The notes under the pieces were generated by a model, which was not told the DNA's origin, searched no databases, and worked only from the letters and a program-made list of their open reading frames with translations. A stretch of 64,000 nucleotides of DNA from Megaustenia siamemsis. Its lineage: Eukaryota > Mollusca > Gastropoda > Stylommatophora > Ariophantidae. The position numbers and the translations under genes were made by a program. Numbering within the stretch: the first letter of the stretch is position 1; every line of letters begins with the position of its first letter. The stretch is from positions 71,039,746-71,103,745 of the forward strand of contig JAVIAB010000124.1 of the NCBI GenBank assembly GCA_032433765.1, given 5' to 3'. Of the stretch, positions 25,601 to 40,600 are shown piece by piece.

Positions 25601-28600
25601 TATCAGTGCAGTCAACACGTTAAGAGACTGTTGGAGATTCGTGGTATTGTCCAACATCAGACGACTTCAAGGTGGTCATTACGGGAAACGTTGTAAGCTT
25701 GTGAATAGCTTTTACTATGAATATTGACTTTTGTTGATCATGTTGATCGCACACATTTGGAAGTTCACGCAAGAATTCCATAGAGACTTAACTCTATGGA
25801 TCTTAAGAAAAGGGAAATAACTCCACCAAAAAATGTGACATGTCGACTTTAAAACGCGTTTGTAAAATAACGGCTACACTTAAAAAATTAATAATTATAA
25901 CTTAAAAGGAGAATTGAACGCAATTTAATAAAAACCAAGACTTATCACAATGCGATCATTCGTTTGTTTACAGTTAAGAAATAAAATCAGTCGAACAAAA
26001 AAAAAAAAAATTTGTTGTTTAGAAATCACCAAAGTTGTGTGAAAAAAAGCATATACATGCTAAATAAAAAAATATTTACTCACCGGACATCACAGGTTCA
26101 ATTCCGCATGATACTTGGCAAAGCAGTCCCCCTTTCCCAGATGAATTTGACACAGACTGCAGCCAAAAACAGTCGCATGTGGTCGTTTGCCAGAATGACC
26201 CGACTTCGCACAAAAATAACACACTTTTTTTAGGCCATGCATCCGAATCATCCTATGCTCATTGAGACTACTTGTACCCACACCTGAAGTCAAGGGCTGC
26301 TGGGATGACTTCCTTTTCCTACAAATATTGCCCTTCAGGAGATCTGAACTCAAACTGAGTCTAAAGGATAACTGGGAACTATCCTTTGACTTAGGGTGTG
26401 GGCGATGAGAGCAAGAATACACTATCCATGAATTGACAATCGCTGTTTGCACAAGGAAACGAAACAGATACCTCCACCATTTTACAGACTTCCTTCCAAC
26501 AGGGTAGTAGGAAGTAAGCTGGTCAAACCTATCCACTCCACCCATGAACTGGTTATAGACAGACACTGGAGTTGGTATCTGAACGTCCTCTCGGCCACCT
26601 GCGGTACGTCTTGAGACCTGTGTCATTCCTGACGTAGTGTTAGAGCTGATCAAACTGACAACTTTCTTATCCTTCCATACCATAGCCACAACATTCCCTG
26701 CTGCTTGAACTGCACATCCCCCCTTTTCAACTTTTTAGTGGCTTTGGGCTTGAAGGCAGCTGGCCAGCCTTTGCGGTTTGCTCTCATCGTTCCACATGAA
26801 TATGTTCTCTCAACGAGCAAATCTTTGGTAAGTTGGAGCGATGAGAAATAATTGTCAAAGTAAAAGTGATGGTATTTACCAAAAAATTGTCTGCCTAACT
26901 TTGTCACGACATAATGCCCTGAACCATGGGGCATTGGTTCAGCTACTTTGCCAACATAAACATCAAAATCAAGTAAGTATCCCGTTGATGAATCTGCTAT
27001 ACACCAAACTTTGATGCCCCAGGGATTCGGCTTACCTTTGATGTATTGTTTGAAAGATAGGCGACCATTGTAAGCAATCATTGCTTCATCAATACTGATG
27101 TTTTTGCCAGGGGAATAAATAGATGCTATATTCTTTCTGACCATATCCAATAATGGTCTAACTTTATATAGGGGTCATAGCCTACATGACCCTTTGGCTG
27201 CTGTTTACTGGCATCATTTAGGTGAAAATATTGAGAAATCTTCTCAAATCTTGATTTTCCCATACAACTAGACACCCCTGGCACACCAAGACGATCATCA
27301 GTACTCCAATACATAGTGTATTCAGGCAAGGTGTGAATGCCCATAACAATGTAAATATGCAAAAAAAGTTTTATCTCAGCAGCAGAAACTGGGCTCCAGT
27401 ATTGATCTTCTTTCCCAGTCCGCTCAGCACGCTGAGTTGCATACAAATTAGTCTGATCAGCAGCAAACTGATAGAAAGATTCTTCAATAATCAAACTAAA
27501 ATAATCATATGGGCTCGCACCTGCATCAAGATTGTGCATAGGCCCTGGTACACCAAGGAAATCCTCGACTTTGACAGAAGAAATTACATCGCTCCAACCA
27601 TCAACATCCACGCCCACTAGACCTATATTTTCTACATTATCGCCATGATGTCCATCACTAGAATCACTTTCACTATCACTACTAAACTGACACGGCAAAA
27701 CATTTTCTAAGTCACTCTCAGCATTATCTTCGTGGAAATCATTATCTAATTCCACAATATCATCTTGGAGACTGGAAGATGAACCCGGAATGAAGTTGAA
27801 AAAGCCATCGATCACAATTTTTTCACCGATTTTCAAACAAAGATTTCTAAATATAATAACAAGCTCCAAGCGTGGTTCTTTGACGAAATGATAGTAAATT
27901 TACTATTCTTTCACACAGAAGAGTTCTTATAACCGGCTTAATTCAAAAACTATGCGTTCCGAGCCAGTTTTAACGGAACACACTAAAACGGCGCAAAACG
28001 GTGCATTAGGGCTGAAGGAGTTAATAAGCTTGTGAATAGCGCATACTATGAATAGTGACTTTTGTGTTGGTCATGTTGACTCGCACATCGTTGAAATTTC
28101 CTATGAACACTCCATGGAGATATAGGGGCGTGACACGCTCTGAACTATGGCAGAGATAGCTGTGGTAGTAATTAGCGGAAGACAGAAGTCACATCATCCA
28201 GAGAGAGGTGGAGCGGAGAGCGAATAACGTTCAGGGTTAGCACGGCAAGTCTGAACCTGAAGGGCTCCCTACCCAATACAAATCTCATTGGGGGCTGGAG
28301 AGTCAGTCCACGAGTAATACAGTTGAGTTATGGCAGAATAGTTAACCTGGAGAGTTTAGTAATGTCAATTTGTGTATTGTATATTGTGAACTGTTATGTA
28401 TGATCCTTGTTGATTAAAGATGTCTTTGTGTACAGCTGGACTTGTGTTAAGTACATTAGAGCATCTTAATTGTTCCAACAGTCTAGCGGGTGAACAACAT
28501 GGGGGTGTCGCGGAGAAATAGCAACAGTACAACACGAAGTACAAACTATCGATCATGACAGTCTAAGAGACTGGCAACGGCAATGAAAACAAGTAACAAC

Positions 28601-31600
28601 AAGTCATAACGAGTAACGGACCAATCAAGGCAAGATTGATCAAGATCAGGGTTCGTTGCTTCATAATGGCGGCGAACCCGTTGTCATCAGCAATCCGGCC
28701 ATTGCAGGTCAAGTGAAATCATCAAGCTTTCATTGGGCGGAAAGAGTATATCACGTCGTCAAGTCAACTTAGCTGTCACAGCAAGGGGCCTCAGTCAGAC
28801 TCAGGGTGTCTGACAGGGGCATATGGAGGGCAGCATATCAACGGCTGTGGGGCATGGTGAAAGATTAACGTCCCATGAAAGAGCTTTCGCAGTGCTGTTA
28901 AATCAGTAGGCGCGCAGTTACTGTTTTGTTGTGTGCATGAAAACGGTCCATATAAGAAGGTTACACATTAACAAGTGTTGTTCTATGTACACAGTTCCTT
29001 GTTTAGCCTAGCGCTAACCTAGTTTAGCGTCCCTTAAGGGGATGAACCCGAGTAATAAATCAAGTTGTTGCGGACACAACGTGAATAGTCATCTTAACAC
29101 AACCCAGAAGTACGACAGTGGAAGACAAGGTCACGACTCAGCCTAGCGGCCAGTGAGCACAGACACATGTTAACCTGAGTGTAAACATAAGCAGCCGCAT
29201 TCCAGAGAAGGTCACACTAACAGAACAACAGGAGATTGAAGGCATGTGTGGTCTCCAGCGAGCAGCTGACAAGTAGACATAACATCTACCATCTGATCTG
29301 CCCAGCCCGCGCATCATCACAAGTCACAATAATAAACAATATCAAGAAAATAACATTTCACCGGATACATAATGTGGTGTGTGTGGAGGGTGGCGGTAAA
29401 AATATGAAGAAAAAAAGCAAAAGAAAAAGTATATAAAAGGACTACCTCAGCACATTGATCTCTTTCTCGGATAAGTCGATACAGGTGGTGAAACATCTTG
29501 TCAATGTATGAGCTAAAACTTGTTGGGGATTCTGGCCTTTGGATGGGAACGATGGTTTCACAGTCATCAGTCACCTGTGGTAAAATATAGGCTATGACAT
29601 TAATCTATTTCATATCTAATACTAATTATAAGTTTCTAGACAATAACAAATCTCCATTATGTCATGTTTATGTCCCTCCACAGGTTAACTCCTCAAGTGT
29701 GTTACTTATACATTAATGATTGCGATTGAAACCTATTTATCTCTCTATTATCCTTTTGAGCTGAAGACAGCACATAGAGTAGAAATTCTAAACTCTGTGT
29801 CCAACGATCTTTGTTATTAAGCGTCAGTACTTGCACAGTGCATCTTGTCACACAACTCTGTTGTGGTCGAGTTGCTCATTCTCGGTGAGGAAGCTGATGA
29901 CTACTATTGCTATTGTTGCCTCTTGCCTCAGTTTCTTGTTAGTGTTTCTCTAGGTCTGCCTCTTTTTATTTTACCCTCTGGCTCCTATTTTTGGGCTGGT
30001 TTAATATTTGAATGTTGTCTCTTCCCATCACATGGTCAACATAAAACCACCTTCTCTTGATGATATATGATATATTTAGATGCTTTGTCATTTCTCTTAT
30101 TTCTGTAGTAGTCTTGAATTCATTTCATGGTATACAAAGAATATTTTGAAACCTACCAACAATTTGTTTGACCAGATCAGTCATCCTCATCAGACTCAAA
30201 TTTCAAATTACTGCACAAAAAAGGAGCTGATGGTGACAAAAATGAAGTATAGGGGAAGAAGAAGCATAATGTTAAAGAACGTTGAGTCTTGTTATATGAC
30301 TAAACTGTCTTTATCTATCTAAACTCTGAAGAACTTGATAAGCTTCCAAAAGCCCCCCCCCCCCAAAAAAAAAATAATAATAATTGTACTCTTCATAGAG
30401 AAATAAGACAGCTAAGTAAAACAGGTAGATTTTGGTACCTGGCAGAAATAACTTTAAAAAATAAAAGCTCACACACCTGGAAACTGATGTTAATAACTGC
30501 ATCAAGTTACCTTCAACAAATACTATGAGAACACCAGACCCAGGGGCCAACCACGAAAAAGATGGATTTATGGAATAATGGAGACACCAGGAAAGATAAA
30601 AGCAAGAGAGGTGAAAAGAAGAACAAACAACTACAAACTATAATCCCCTCAAAGTTGAAAAGCAAATGAACAAAAGGAAGAAGTTAGCTTATGCAGTTGG
30701 TGGCTTGTCTGCCAAGACCTTACAGTAAAGGGTCAGAACAGCAGCAGGCTACACAGACCACTTCAAAGTTAGATCAGGTGTAAGACAGGGGTGCGTACTA
30801 TCCCCCCTACTGTTTACTACATACATGGACCATATATGCAAGCTAGCCAACCCATCAGAGACAGAGGAGATCAATGAGCTTTTATTTGCTGACGATCAGG
30901 CACTAATACATGAAACAATAGAAGACCTACAAGAACACTTAAACAAACTCAACAGCTTAGGCACAAAATACAACATGAAAATCAACATAGATAAAACAGA
31001 AGTCATGAATGTCGCCAAAAATAAACATAACTATAGAAGGCAGGTAACTAAAACAAGTAGAGGAATTCAAATACCTAGGAAGTTTAGTGACAAAAGATAA
31101 TTCACAAACAGCAGAGATAGAATCAAGATGCAACAAAGCTTGTCAAATCATCGGACAGTTATCACCACTGTCCAACAAGGAAATAACTATGGAGGCAAAA
31201 CGAGCACTATACAATACAATCTTCATCCCAATGTTGTGCTACCAATGTCAGACCTGGACCCTAGAATCAAGAACAATAAGAAAAATAACCTCTACAGAGA
31301 TGAAATGTGTTAGACAAATGACAGAAAACAGTCTGAGAGATAAGATCAGAAATGAAGAGCTGATAAAAAAGCTAGAAATAGCCTCCGCCATAGAATATAT
31401 AAGGAAACAACAGATAAAATGGTTTGGCCACGTGACAAGGCAGAAAGAACAAAACACAACACAATGAGCCTTCAACAAACGTTGTGAGAACACTAGACCC
31501 AAGGGGTGACCACGAAAAAGATGGGTCAATGGAATATTAGAAGCACTAGGAAACATAACAGCAGCAGAGGCGAACAGAAAAGCAAAAGACCGCAAATTAT

Positions 31601-34600
31601 ATTTCCCCTCGACGCTGAAAGGCAGATGAGGAAGGAAAGAAGAAGATTAGGAGGAAAGTGGCACCCTGCTTCGCATTGTACCATACAAAACTGAACTACT
31701 TGGGATACCAATGAAATAAATAAATTAATAAATAAAGTTCATAAATTGTTAAATATATTTTGTCTTTGTTCTATTATTCTTGCAGTGACCCTTTTTTTTA
31801 AAGACATAAGTAAAGTACATAAGGATTTTAAAAATCCAAAGATTTTCAAATTCTCTTTCCTTATGAAAAAAAACCACAAATGTCTTTTTTTTCATTCACT
31901 TATTTCTAAATCACACACACATATAATGTTTACATATTCAAATTCCTTATCTATTTTGCTTCAACAAATGTATATAAATTAAGGATGTTGGTGCAGTAGG
32001 TCCAGAGATATGTCTCTCTAAAGAATACATCCCCTTATTTTTTTGTCCAGTATCAGGTCGTACTTACTTTTTAAAGTCTGGAAGTGAAGGGATTAATCAG
32101 TAAGCTAATGGAGACATCAGCAAGCATAGTCTGTATGTGTTGATAAGGGACTGAGCATGATTTTTTTTAATTTAAAAAAAAAAAAAAAGTGTGTCAAATG
32201 TGTTAGTGACAACACATAAAATAAACCAAAGGACAGAATGATAAATCTATAAACAGCTACAATGTCAGATGGATGCAAGATGAGGCAAGGATATTATAAT
32301 CTTGATAGGAGACCTAAATGCTAAAGTAGAATTAGACAACAGAGGCTTCGAAGAGATCATGGGAAAACATGGACTTGGAGATATAAACGAGAATGGAGAG
32401 ATATTTGTGAATTTCTGCGCCCTTAATTAAGTGAGCCTAGGAGGAACAATATTCCAACATAAAAGAATACATATAGCTACATGGGTGGCACCAGATCATA
32501 GAATGGAAAATCAAATTGATCACATATGTATTAACAATAAATTTAAGTCATCCCTTACAGGTTGTAAAAGTATATAGAGGGGCAGATGTAGCTTCAGATC
32601 ATCATCTTCTGATAGCCAAACTTAAAATTAAACTAAAAAGGTATACTACAATAAATAAGAGTAGAAGGTATTTCAATGTAGGGTTTCTTAAAGAACAAGG
32701 AATTAAAGATAAATTTGCAGTCACAATATCAAACAAATACCAAGTCCTCCAACAACTAGAAAATACAATAAATATAGAAGATCATTGGAAACAGGTAAAA
32801 TATATATGGAAAGAGACATGCAAAGAAACACTGGGGAAAAGAGAACGCCAGAATAAAGCATGGATGACAGCAGAGACCCTGGATAAAATTAAAGAAAGAA
32901 AGAACAAGAAAACAGACATAAATACAAGCAAAACGAGAAGTAATAAAGCCAAGACATAGGAAGCTTACACAGAGGTGAACAAAGAAGTGAGAAGATGTAT
33001 TAAAAGGGATAAGAGGATATATATATATGAACTAGCTAAAGAGGCAGAAGAAGCAGCAAATAAAGGGAATATAAAAGAATTGTACAACAGCACAAAGAAA
33101 TTAAGTGGAAAATACAAACAGATCAATGTCTTTATTAAAGATAAGAAAGGAAATCTGCTTAGTAATATAATGAAACAAATGGAGAGGTGGAAAGAGCACT
33201 TTGAAGAACTTTTGAACAGACACGGCTCAAATAATCCTCCAGATATACTACCAGCAGACGAAGAGTTACACGTTAACTGTGGAAAACCAAGCAAAGAAGA
33301 AATAATGAAAGCCATCAAACTATTAAAAAATGGTAAAGCCACAGGACCAGATGAAATTCCTGCGGAAGCCATCAAAGCAGATATTAACACCTATACCAAG
33401 ATGTTACATAATCTATTAGATAAAATTTGGGAGATGGAAGAAATACCTAAAGACTGGAGAGAAGGTTATATGATCAAACTACCAAAGAAAGGAAGGTTAC
33501 AGGAGTGCATAAATTATAGGGGAATTATGCTACTATCAGTGCCAGGAAAAATATTAAGCAGAATTATTCTGGAGAGACTAAAAGAGGCCATAGAAAAACA
33601 TTTGAGAGATGAACAAGCAGGTTTTAGAAAGAACAGATCATGTGCTGATCAAATAACTACCCTACGTATAATAGTTGAACAAAGTTTAGAACTAAAATCC
33701 CCACTTTATATTGAATTTATAGATTACGAAAAGGCATTTGATAGTTTAGACAGAAGAATGCTTTGGAAGTTGCTGAGTCATTACGGAATCCCTATAAAGT
33801 TTATTAACCTGATAAAAACAATGTATGAAGGAACGAAATGTAGTGTGGTGCATGAAGGACAGCTTATAGAAGCATTTGAAATAAGAACAGGAGTACGGCA
33901 GGGATGCCTTCTGTCTTCATTTCTCTTTCTACTGGCCATAGATTGGATTATGAAAATAACTCAACACAACAGAAATGGGATCCAGTGGTCACTGACCAAA
34001 CAACTTGATGATTTAGACTTTGCTGATGACATAGCTCTCCTATCACACAGCCATCAACAGATACAGGATAAAATGAGCATACTTGATGAGAGATCACAAT
34101 AGCTAGGACTGAAGATTAATAGAGATAAGACTAACATTATGAGAATTAATGCAGTTGGCAATAACCAAATAAAATTAGAAGAAATACCTCTACTAGATGA
34201 ACAATCTTACATATATCTAGGCAGTAATATAGATAAAGAGGGAGAAACAGAAAATGATACCAAAATATGGATATCAAAAGCAAGAGGAGCTATCGTTGCA
34301 CTGGGAAACATATGGAAATCCAAAGAAATTAGGTTAAATACAAAAATAAAAATGTTCAACTCAAATGTTAAGTCAGTCCTGTTATATGGCTGTGAAACAT
34401 GGAGAACAACAAAACTGATAATCCCGAAGATACAAACTTTCATTAATGGATGCTTACGCAGAATAAAAGGATGGAAATGGCAGGACAAAATCACTAACAT
34501 AGAATTATGGAAATGTACCAGTCAAATACCAGCTTTCCAGAAGAATGGTGAAAGTTCCCTGGACAGCTAAAAAGACCAATGAGGAAGTTCTCAAAGAGGC

Positions 34601-37600
34601 CAACACAAAAAGGGAGCTCTTAAAAAACATCAGAAAGAAGCAATCAACATTTTCCGGGCACATCATGAGAAGAGGAAAGTTGGAATACTTGGTTACAACT
34701 GGCAAAATAAAAGGAAAGAGAGATCGCGGGCGACAAAGAGAGAAAATACTGGATAGCTTGGTGTTATGGCATGGAAAACAGTCAACAACAGAACTGATAC
34801 GATGCACTGTAGATAGAAGATTGTGGAGGGACATGATCACCTACGCCAACCGGTATGGCACATGATGATGACCAGTCAAATACCAGTGCTCACATACCAG
34901 CTTTCATCATTGCAAAGACATCCAAACATTTCTATGCCAGCTAAACAACAAATAATAAATAGCATTTTCATACCAACTTTGTGCTATGAAAGTCAAACAT
35001 GGACCCTTTCTAAATCCCATTTAAGAAAGATCAATACATGTGAGATGCGATGCTTGAGAAAGGTAACAAACAACACAAGAAGAGATAGAATACCAAATGA
35101 AACCATAAGAAAAATAGTAGGAATTAAACCCTGTCAAGAATATAGAGAACAACAACAACTTAAATATTGGTTTGGCCACCTGGTCAGAATGAAGAAAAAT
35201 AAAAAAAATACAAAAAATGGTATGTTAGAAGCTTTACGTGATAAGTGGACGACACAGACTAAACGACGTTTCGGCCCAATAGGCCTTCAGCAGGAACAAA
35301 CAAGAAAAACACACACACAAAACTAATAACGAAACATTCAAAACAAAAATATTTGAAATATGTTAAAGAAAATAAAAATGTCTATCCTGTGTGTATGAAA
35401 AGGAAATGGTAACCTGCTGAAGGCCTATTGGGCCGAAACGTCATTTAGTCTGTGTCGTCCACTTCTAACATACCATTTTTTTGTATTTTAAAATTTTTCC
35501 TCATATTCAGCTATACTGCAGCTTCGCATTTTTATGCATTCATTTGCATTTCTTTGCCTTAAACCCCTGGTCAGAATGAACCCTTACCAATCACCATCAA
35601 GGGCGTTCTTCTCGAGTAAGCATGGAAAAAGACCAAGAGGAAGATCCAGAAGAAGATGGATAGATGCAGTGACAGAGACATGTAACAACAAAGGAAAATC
35701 ACTAATTCAGACAGTTCGAGCAGCTCAAGAACGACAAATGATATAAACCATGACACCTTTTAGGTATCAGTGAAAAGAGAAAAGAAGAAATACCAGTGAG
35801 ATACAGCGAAGGCGATGGAGCTGGATCACACACTATGGAAGCCAACTGAAAGTATTACACAACAAGCCCTTTTTTGGAATCCCCAGGGGAAAAGACAAAG
35901 AGGAAAACCAAGGAATTCTTGGAGAAGACAGAAAGAAGCAGAGATGAAGATGATGGGGAAGACATGGAATGATCTTAAAAGAATGGCAAAAAATATAACA
36001 GCTTGGAAAGTGTTTGTTGAAGACTATGCTCCACTGAGAGCTAAAAAGGTAGAAGAAGAGACAGAATAATAAAGTACATAAAGTAATACAGGTAACCTCT
36101 TTTATGTTCTCCACCAATTCCGTCTGGGCTGTGATATCCATGGACATAATCTTGTCAATAAAGGCTTCCTTCTGCTCACACTGAACAGCACATCCCAATA
36201 TTAGAAGCAGAGCCTTACGTATTTCCACAAAGCTTGTTTCTGCAAAAAGTAGTGACCACATTTTCACTCTACATTGTAGGATGAAGAAAGATATAAGGAG
36301 TTGTCACAAAAGCAAATCTATGCTCAAATCATGATTAGATGTATATTTACAACTATAAACACTGACATCATCTAGATTACAATAATAATGCCTAATAATT
36401 CCATAAATATCCAAAATGACTTCTTTAAGTTGTTATATGTTCTTTGTTTCTCTCATAAATGTCAATGTTCATTGGTAATCATATTTAAAAAATTTAAATC
36501 TAAATATTGAGTTATTTTTCAGTTATTTGCGGATCATCATCATTGCACTCCAAACATGCCCATAGGTGCTTAGATCCCCTCCTCAGCAAGTCCTGCAGTG
36601 TGCAGTGAATGAAGTCTCCAGTTCTGTGTTAGTTGATAAGTCTTCTTATACACCCACTAAGCTTCTTTTTTCTGGCTGTGCCCATCTTAACTCCTATCTC
36701 TTTCATCCGAAGGAGTGACATGGACTCATCGTTGTCGAAGTCCTGTGCCCTTCCCACATCTCGGAGGGTATTGAAGATGTCTGCCTGATTCATTGGTTGA
36801 CCATCTTCAATGACAGCACAGCTAGCCAACCTGTCCTCTTTTTCATTTCCTTGAACTCTCGCATGTCCAGGGATGTAGACAAAGGTGACTTTATGTATTT
36901 TTGACTTCTGCAAAGACTATACTCATTGGATGCCTACAGAGCCTGCCTCCACTTTTCTTATCATACTCATTGAATCACTCAGAATGCAGGTGTGAGTGTA
37001 GTCTTGTGACTTACCAGATAAATGCCCTGGTCACTGCCATCACCTCCATCATCATGCTAGTGGTGGTCATAATGTATGCACCACTGTCTTCCTTGACTAT
37101 TATGCCTGCCGAGCATGCTGTATATGCCCATGCACTCCTTTTGTGTCGTATTAAAGATCCGTCTGTATAGATGACTATAAATTAAATATATACTCTCTTA
37201 CTATTTACTATTTAGAGAGTAAGTATGAGAAGGAGACTGATATAAAGAGAAGGAAACTGATACAAAGTGTAGGAGACTGATACAAAGTGAAGGAAACATA
37301 CAAAGTGAAGAAGACAGATAAAAAAACAAGAAGACAAACCCTTTCCTGGCTCCTGACAGATGGCATTGATGTTGGGAAGACGTATAATGAGCAGCTGTTG
37401 AAGGACATCCTGGGGACAAGAAAATGGGTCATGAACCCAAATAAATGCTCAAATTTCCAACACAACCCAAAGTAATCAGTTAATAACAGCATGCCTACGG
37501 TCGGAAAAATTGAGGTAGAGAAATCATTAAAGATAACACAATTACGAACATTAAATGCACTTATAAAAAATTGGACGAAAAAATTAATTGTGAATCTCTT

Positions 37601-40600
37601 TTTTTAAATTGAGGGAACTCTTGTAAGTATCAAGCCCTTGCTGCACCTGAAAGTTTGTGAAATGTCCAAACTGAATTGTCAGGCTATTACATATGTCATC
37701 TACATACATACTTGTCATATTATGGATCTGTATTTAATTTTCTGAATGGCCAGAATTGTTTCTTGCTTGACACTAGCTGTTTTTGTAACGGTTTTTACTC
37801 ATACCATAAGATGGTTAAATGTATAATATTGTTATGGTTAGGGTAGACCCCAGTATCAGTGCAAACGAATTAAATCTGAAGCTCCATGAGTTGTCTTAAA
37901 GCGAGGACAGCATCTGTGCAACTCATGATTTGTCTTAATTCCATTTGTGCTTCACATAGATGAAGTTCAATAATTAATGATCTTAGTTTTGGGTTAACAG
38001 ATCCAAAGAAAATTTTGATATGGTTTCTCTGCTAAATTCAATAACAGAATTACCACAGAGTCGAGTGCAGATTCCAGTAATAAGGGAGATTTAGTTAAAG
38101 ATGAATTCTATAAATAGTTGCAATGTCAGATGAATGGAAGACAAGCCAAAGATGATATTAACTTGATGGGAAATCTAAACACAAAAGTAGCAACAGACAA
38201 ATGAGGCTTTGAAGAGATCATGGGAAAATGTGGACTTTGTTATTTCTTGTTCTGTTTCTGACAAGGATCTAGGCCGAAGTGTTATATTATTAGTTTAGCT
38301 ACTTAATACAATTTACGTTCATTTTTCCAGATTTAGTTGAACTGACAATTTCTGAGAAATGACGCAACATCTATTGACAATGGCTGAGACTACAGGAATG
38401 GCAAGAACTAGAACTTTGTATCTACCTCAACACCCAAAGGAGTATTGGAACATGTGAAGAGAGAGAGAGATATTTGATTTTTAGATCCACAGAAAAGGCT
38501 ATGTTTGTGGGACATTTGACATATAAATGTAGTTGGATAGATAAAATGTAAAGGGATGAATCATACCCAAAAAAATGTGTTTGGCTGTGTAATGAATTAT
38601 CAATATTACTGTGTATCAAACACACTGCTAACATGTACAACTGCAGCAGCTCAGTACAGATTTCATTAGAAAACACATTATCTGGATGAGCAATCCACCA
38701 AACATAAACATGGGACGTTCTTGAGTACCATCATCTCAGTTCACTAATCAAAAAAGTGCCTTTTTATATCTGTAACATTCCAGGAGATGGAGATTTCATA
38801 TACAAATTATGCTGAGCTCACACAAAAAACAGTGCTGCATTGAAGCATTTTCATCAATGAAAAACACAAGTATTATGTGCATAAATATTCAAACAAATAG
38901 TATATTATTATATTATCCTATTTTTTAATTTGTTGAAATCAACAGGTAAGAAAGAAAGCTTAAATTTGCATATGTCAGAATTTGTTTTTCCCCTTTTAAA
39001 ATAGAAAAAGAGCCAGAAATACTTACACTGTAAAATTCTCTAATGTTTTTCACCAATAAATCCCAATTGTGATGTCGGACTGACACATCCTCCACACATC
39101 GGTTCACATTATCATATGCTGAGCGAGTGTCACTGTTAGGAGACAAGTGAGAATGTTAGCATTAACATCATGTAGCATTTAGAGTGCTACTAGGAGAAGA
39201 CACTTAAACTGACATAAAAATAAAAAAAACAAAAATCTCACCATAGCGGAAATATAAAATATCACAAAATGACACACATACAGTTTGTTATTAAACAAAG
39301 AAACCAAGTTACCAGTCTTGAATGGATGGATCTACCAAGTAATCATGATCAGTATGAATAAAACAGTAGTGCTTATCAACTAGAAGAATCACTAACATTA
39401 GAAAACCATGGAAGCAGACATAACAAATTTTAAAGTTACTTTAATGCCACAGAAGGTGGGCAGATTGATTAGCACATAAAAGTGCCACAATATCATTTAC
39501 TTTTAATCGATAAGGATCTTCCAAGGCTTGCAGAGCAGAATTGGAGACAATGAACACAATGATATCAGTGGCCATGTGCACCTTCTGACCAAACCTCTAT
39601 GGGTCAACAAGATGCCAACATTAATAACTTTGAGTTTCTGCTTCGTAAATGGAGCAAATGTTTCCCAAGGATGCACTAAATCACAGAGGAACTTATCTAG
39701 AAATTTCCTGCAAAAGTGCTGGTCTTGAAACCCACTCCATCAGCAGAATCATGGAATGCAAGGCAGCTGTATTCTGTTTATAATGAACATATTTTTAAGA
39801 GTGATGGTCAAGTCTATCAGCAGCTTTATCAAGGAGTAAGATTTAAATTATTGGATATTTCAGCTCAATACAGGATGAAGAGCCAGAACATCTTTAGATT
39901 AGCTCTCGTTTGAGTGGTAGATGTTTCTAGTTCTTTTACTACATCACGTGGTAACTTTAGTTTCAGATGTAAGCTACATTATCACTTTTCAACAGAATTT
40001 GTTTTAAATCTTACATTTAAAACTGGCTCCAAAATATTCCTATTCCATCTGATGCCTATGGGTCCAACTTTCTTTTATCCTGTTTGGCTCTTTCTGTGGT
40101 TAACACATATATTGTGCTGTTTTATGTCATAAATTCTCTCAATCCATCTTCCTTGGTTGTTCTATTTTGTTATTATAAGCTCTTGATTCTGGTGCTGAGG
40201 GGTTCATGCGCATTAAATGTTCAAACCACTATAATCTTTGTCTCTCTATGTATTCGATTCTGGTAGAATTCCAATGGTGTTTCTGATTTCATTGTTCTTT
40301 ACATGATCTCTTCGTGTTTTGTTCACAGCTTTTCTGAGGCATCTCACCTAACATGTTGTCATTTTTCTTTATTGATCTTTAGTCAGAGATCTATGTTTGA
40401 CATTGATATCAAAGAGTTGGAATAAAGATCAAGTTTATCAGGAACTTCTCTGTCTCCATTGAGATAGCACGTTGTTATCTCAATGGATAACTTTGTTAGT
40501 ACTTTGAACTCTTGCTTCAATCTCTCTGTTATCTTTTGTAAAAATGTTACCCCAATATTTGAATTCTTGTGCTAGCAGCTTTAATTTGTAATTGTCTATC

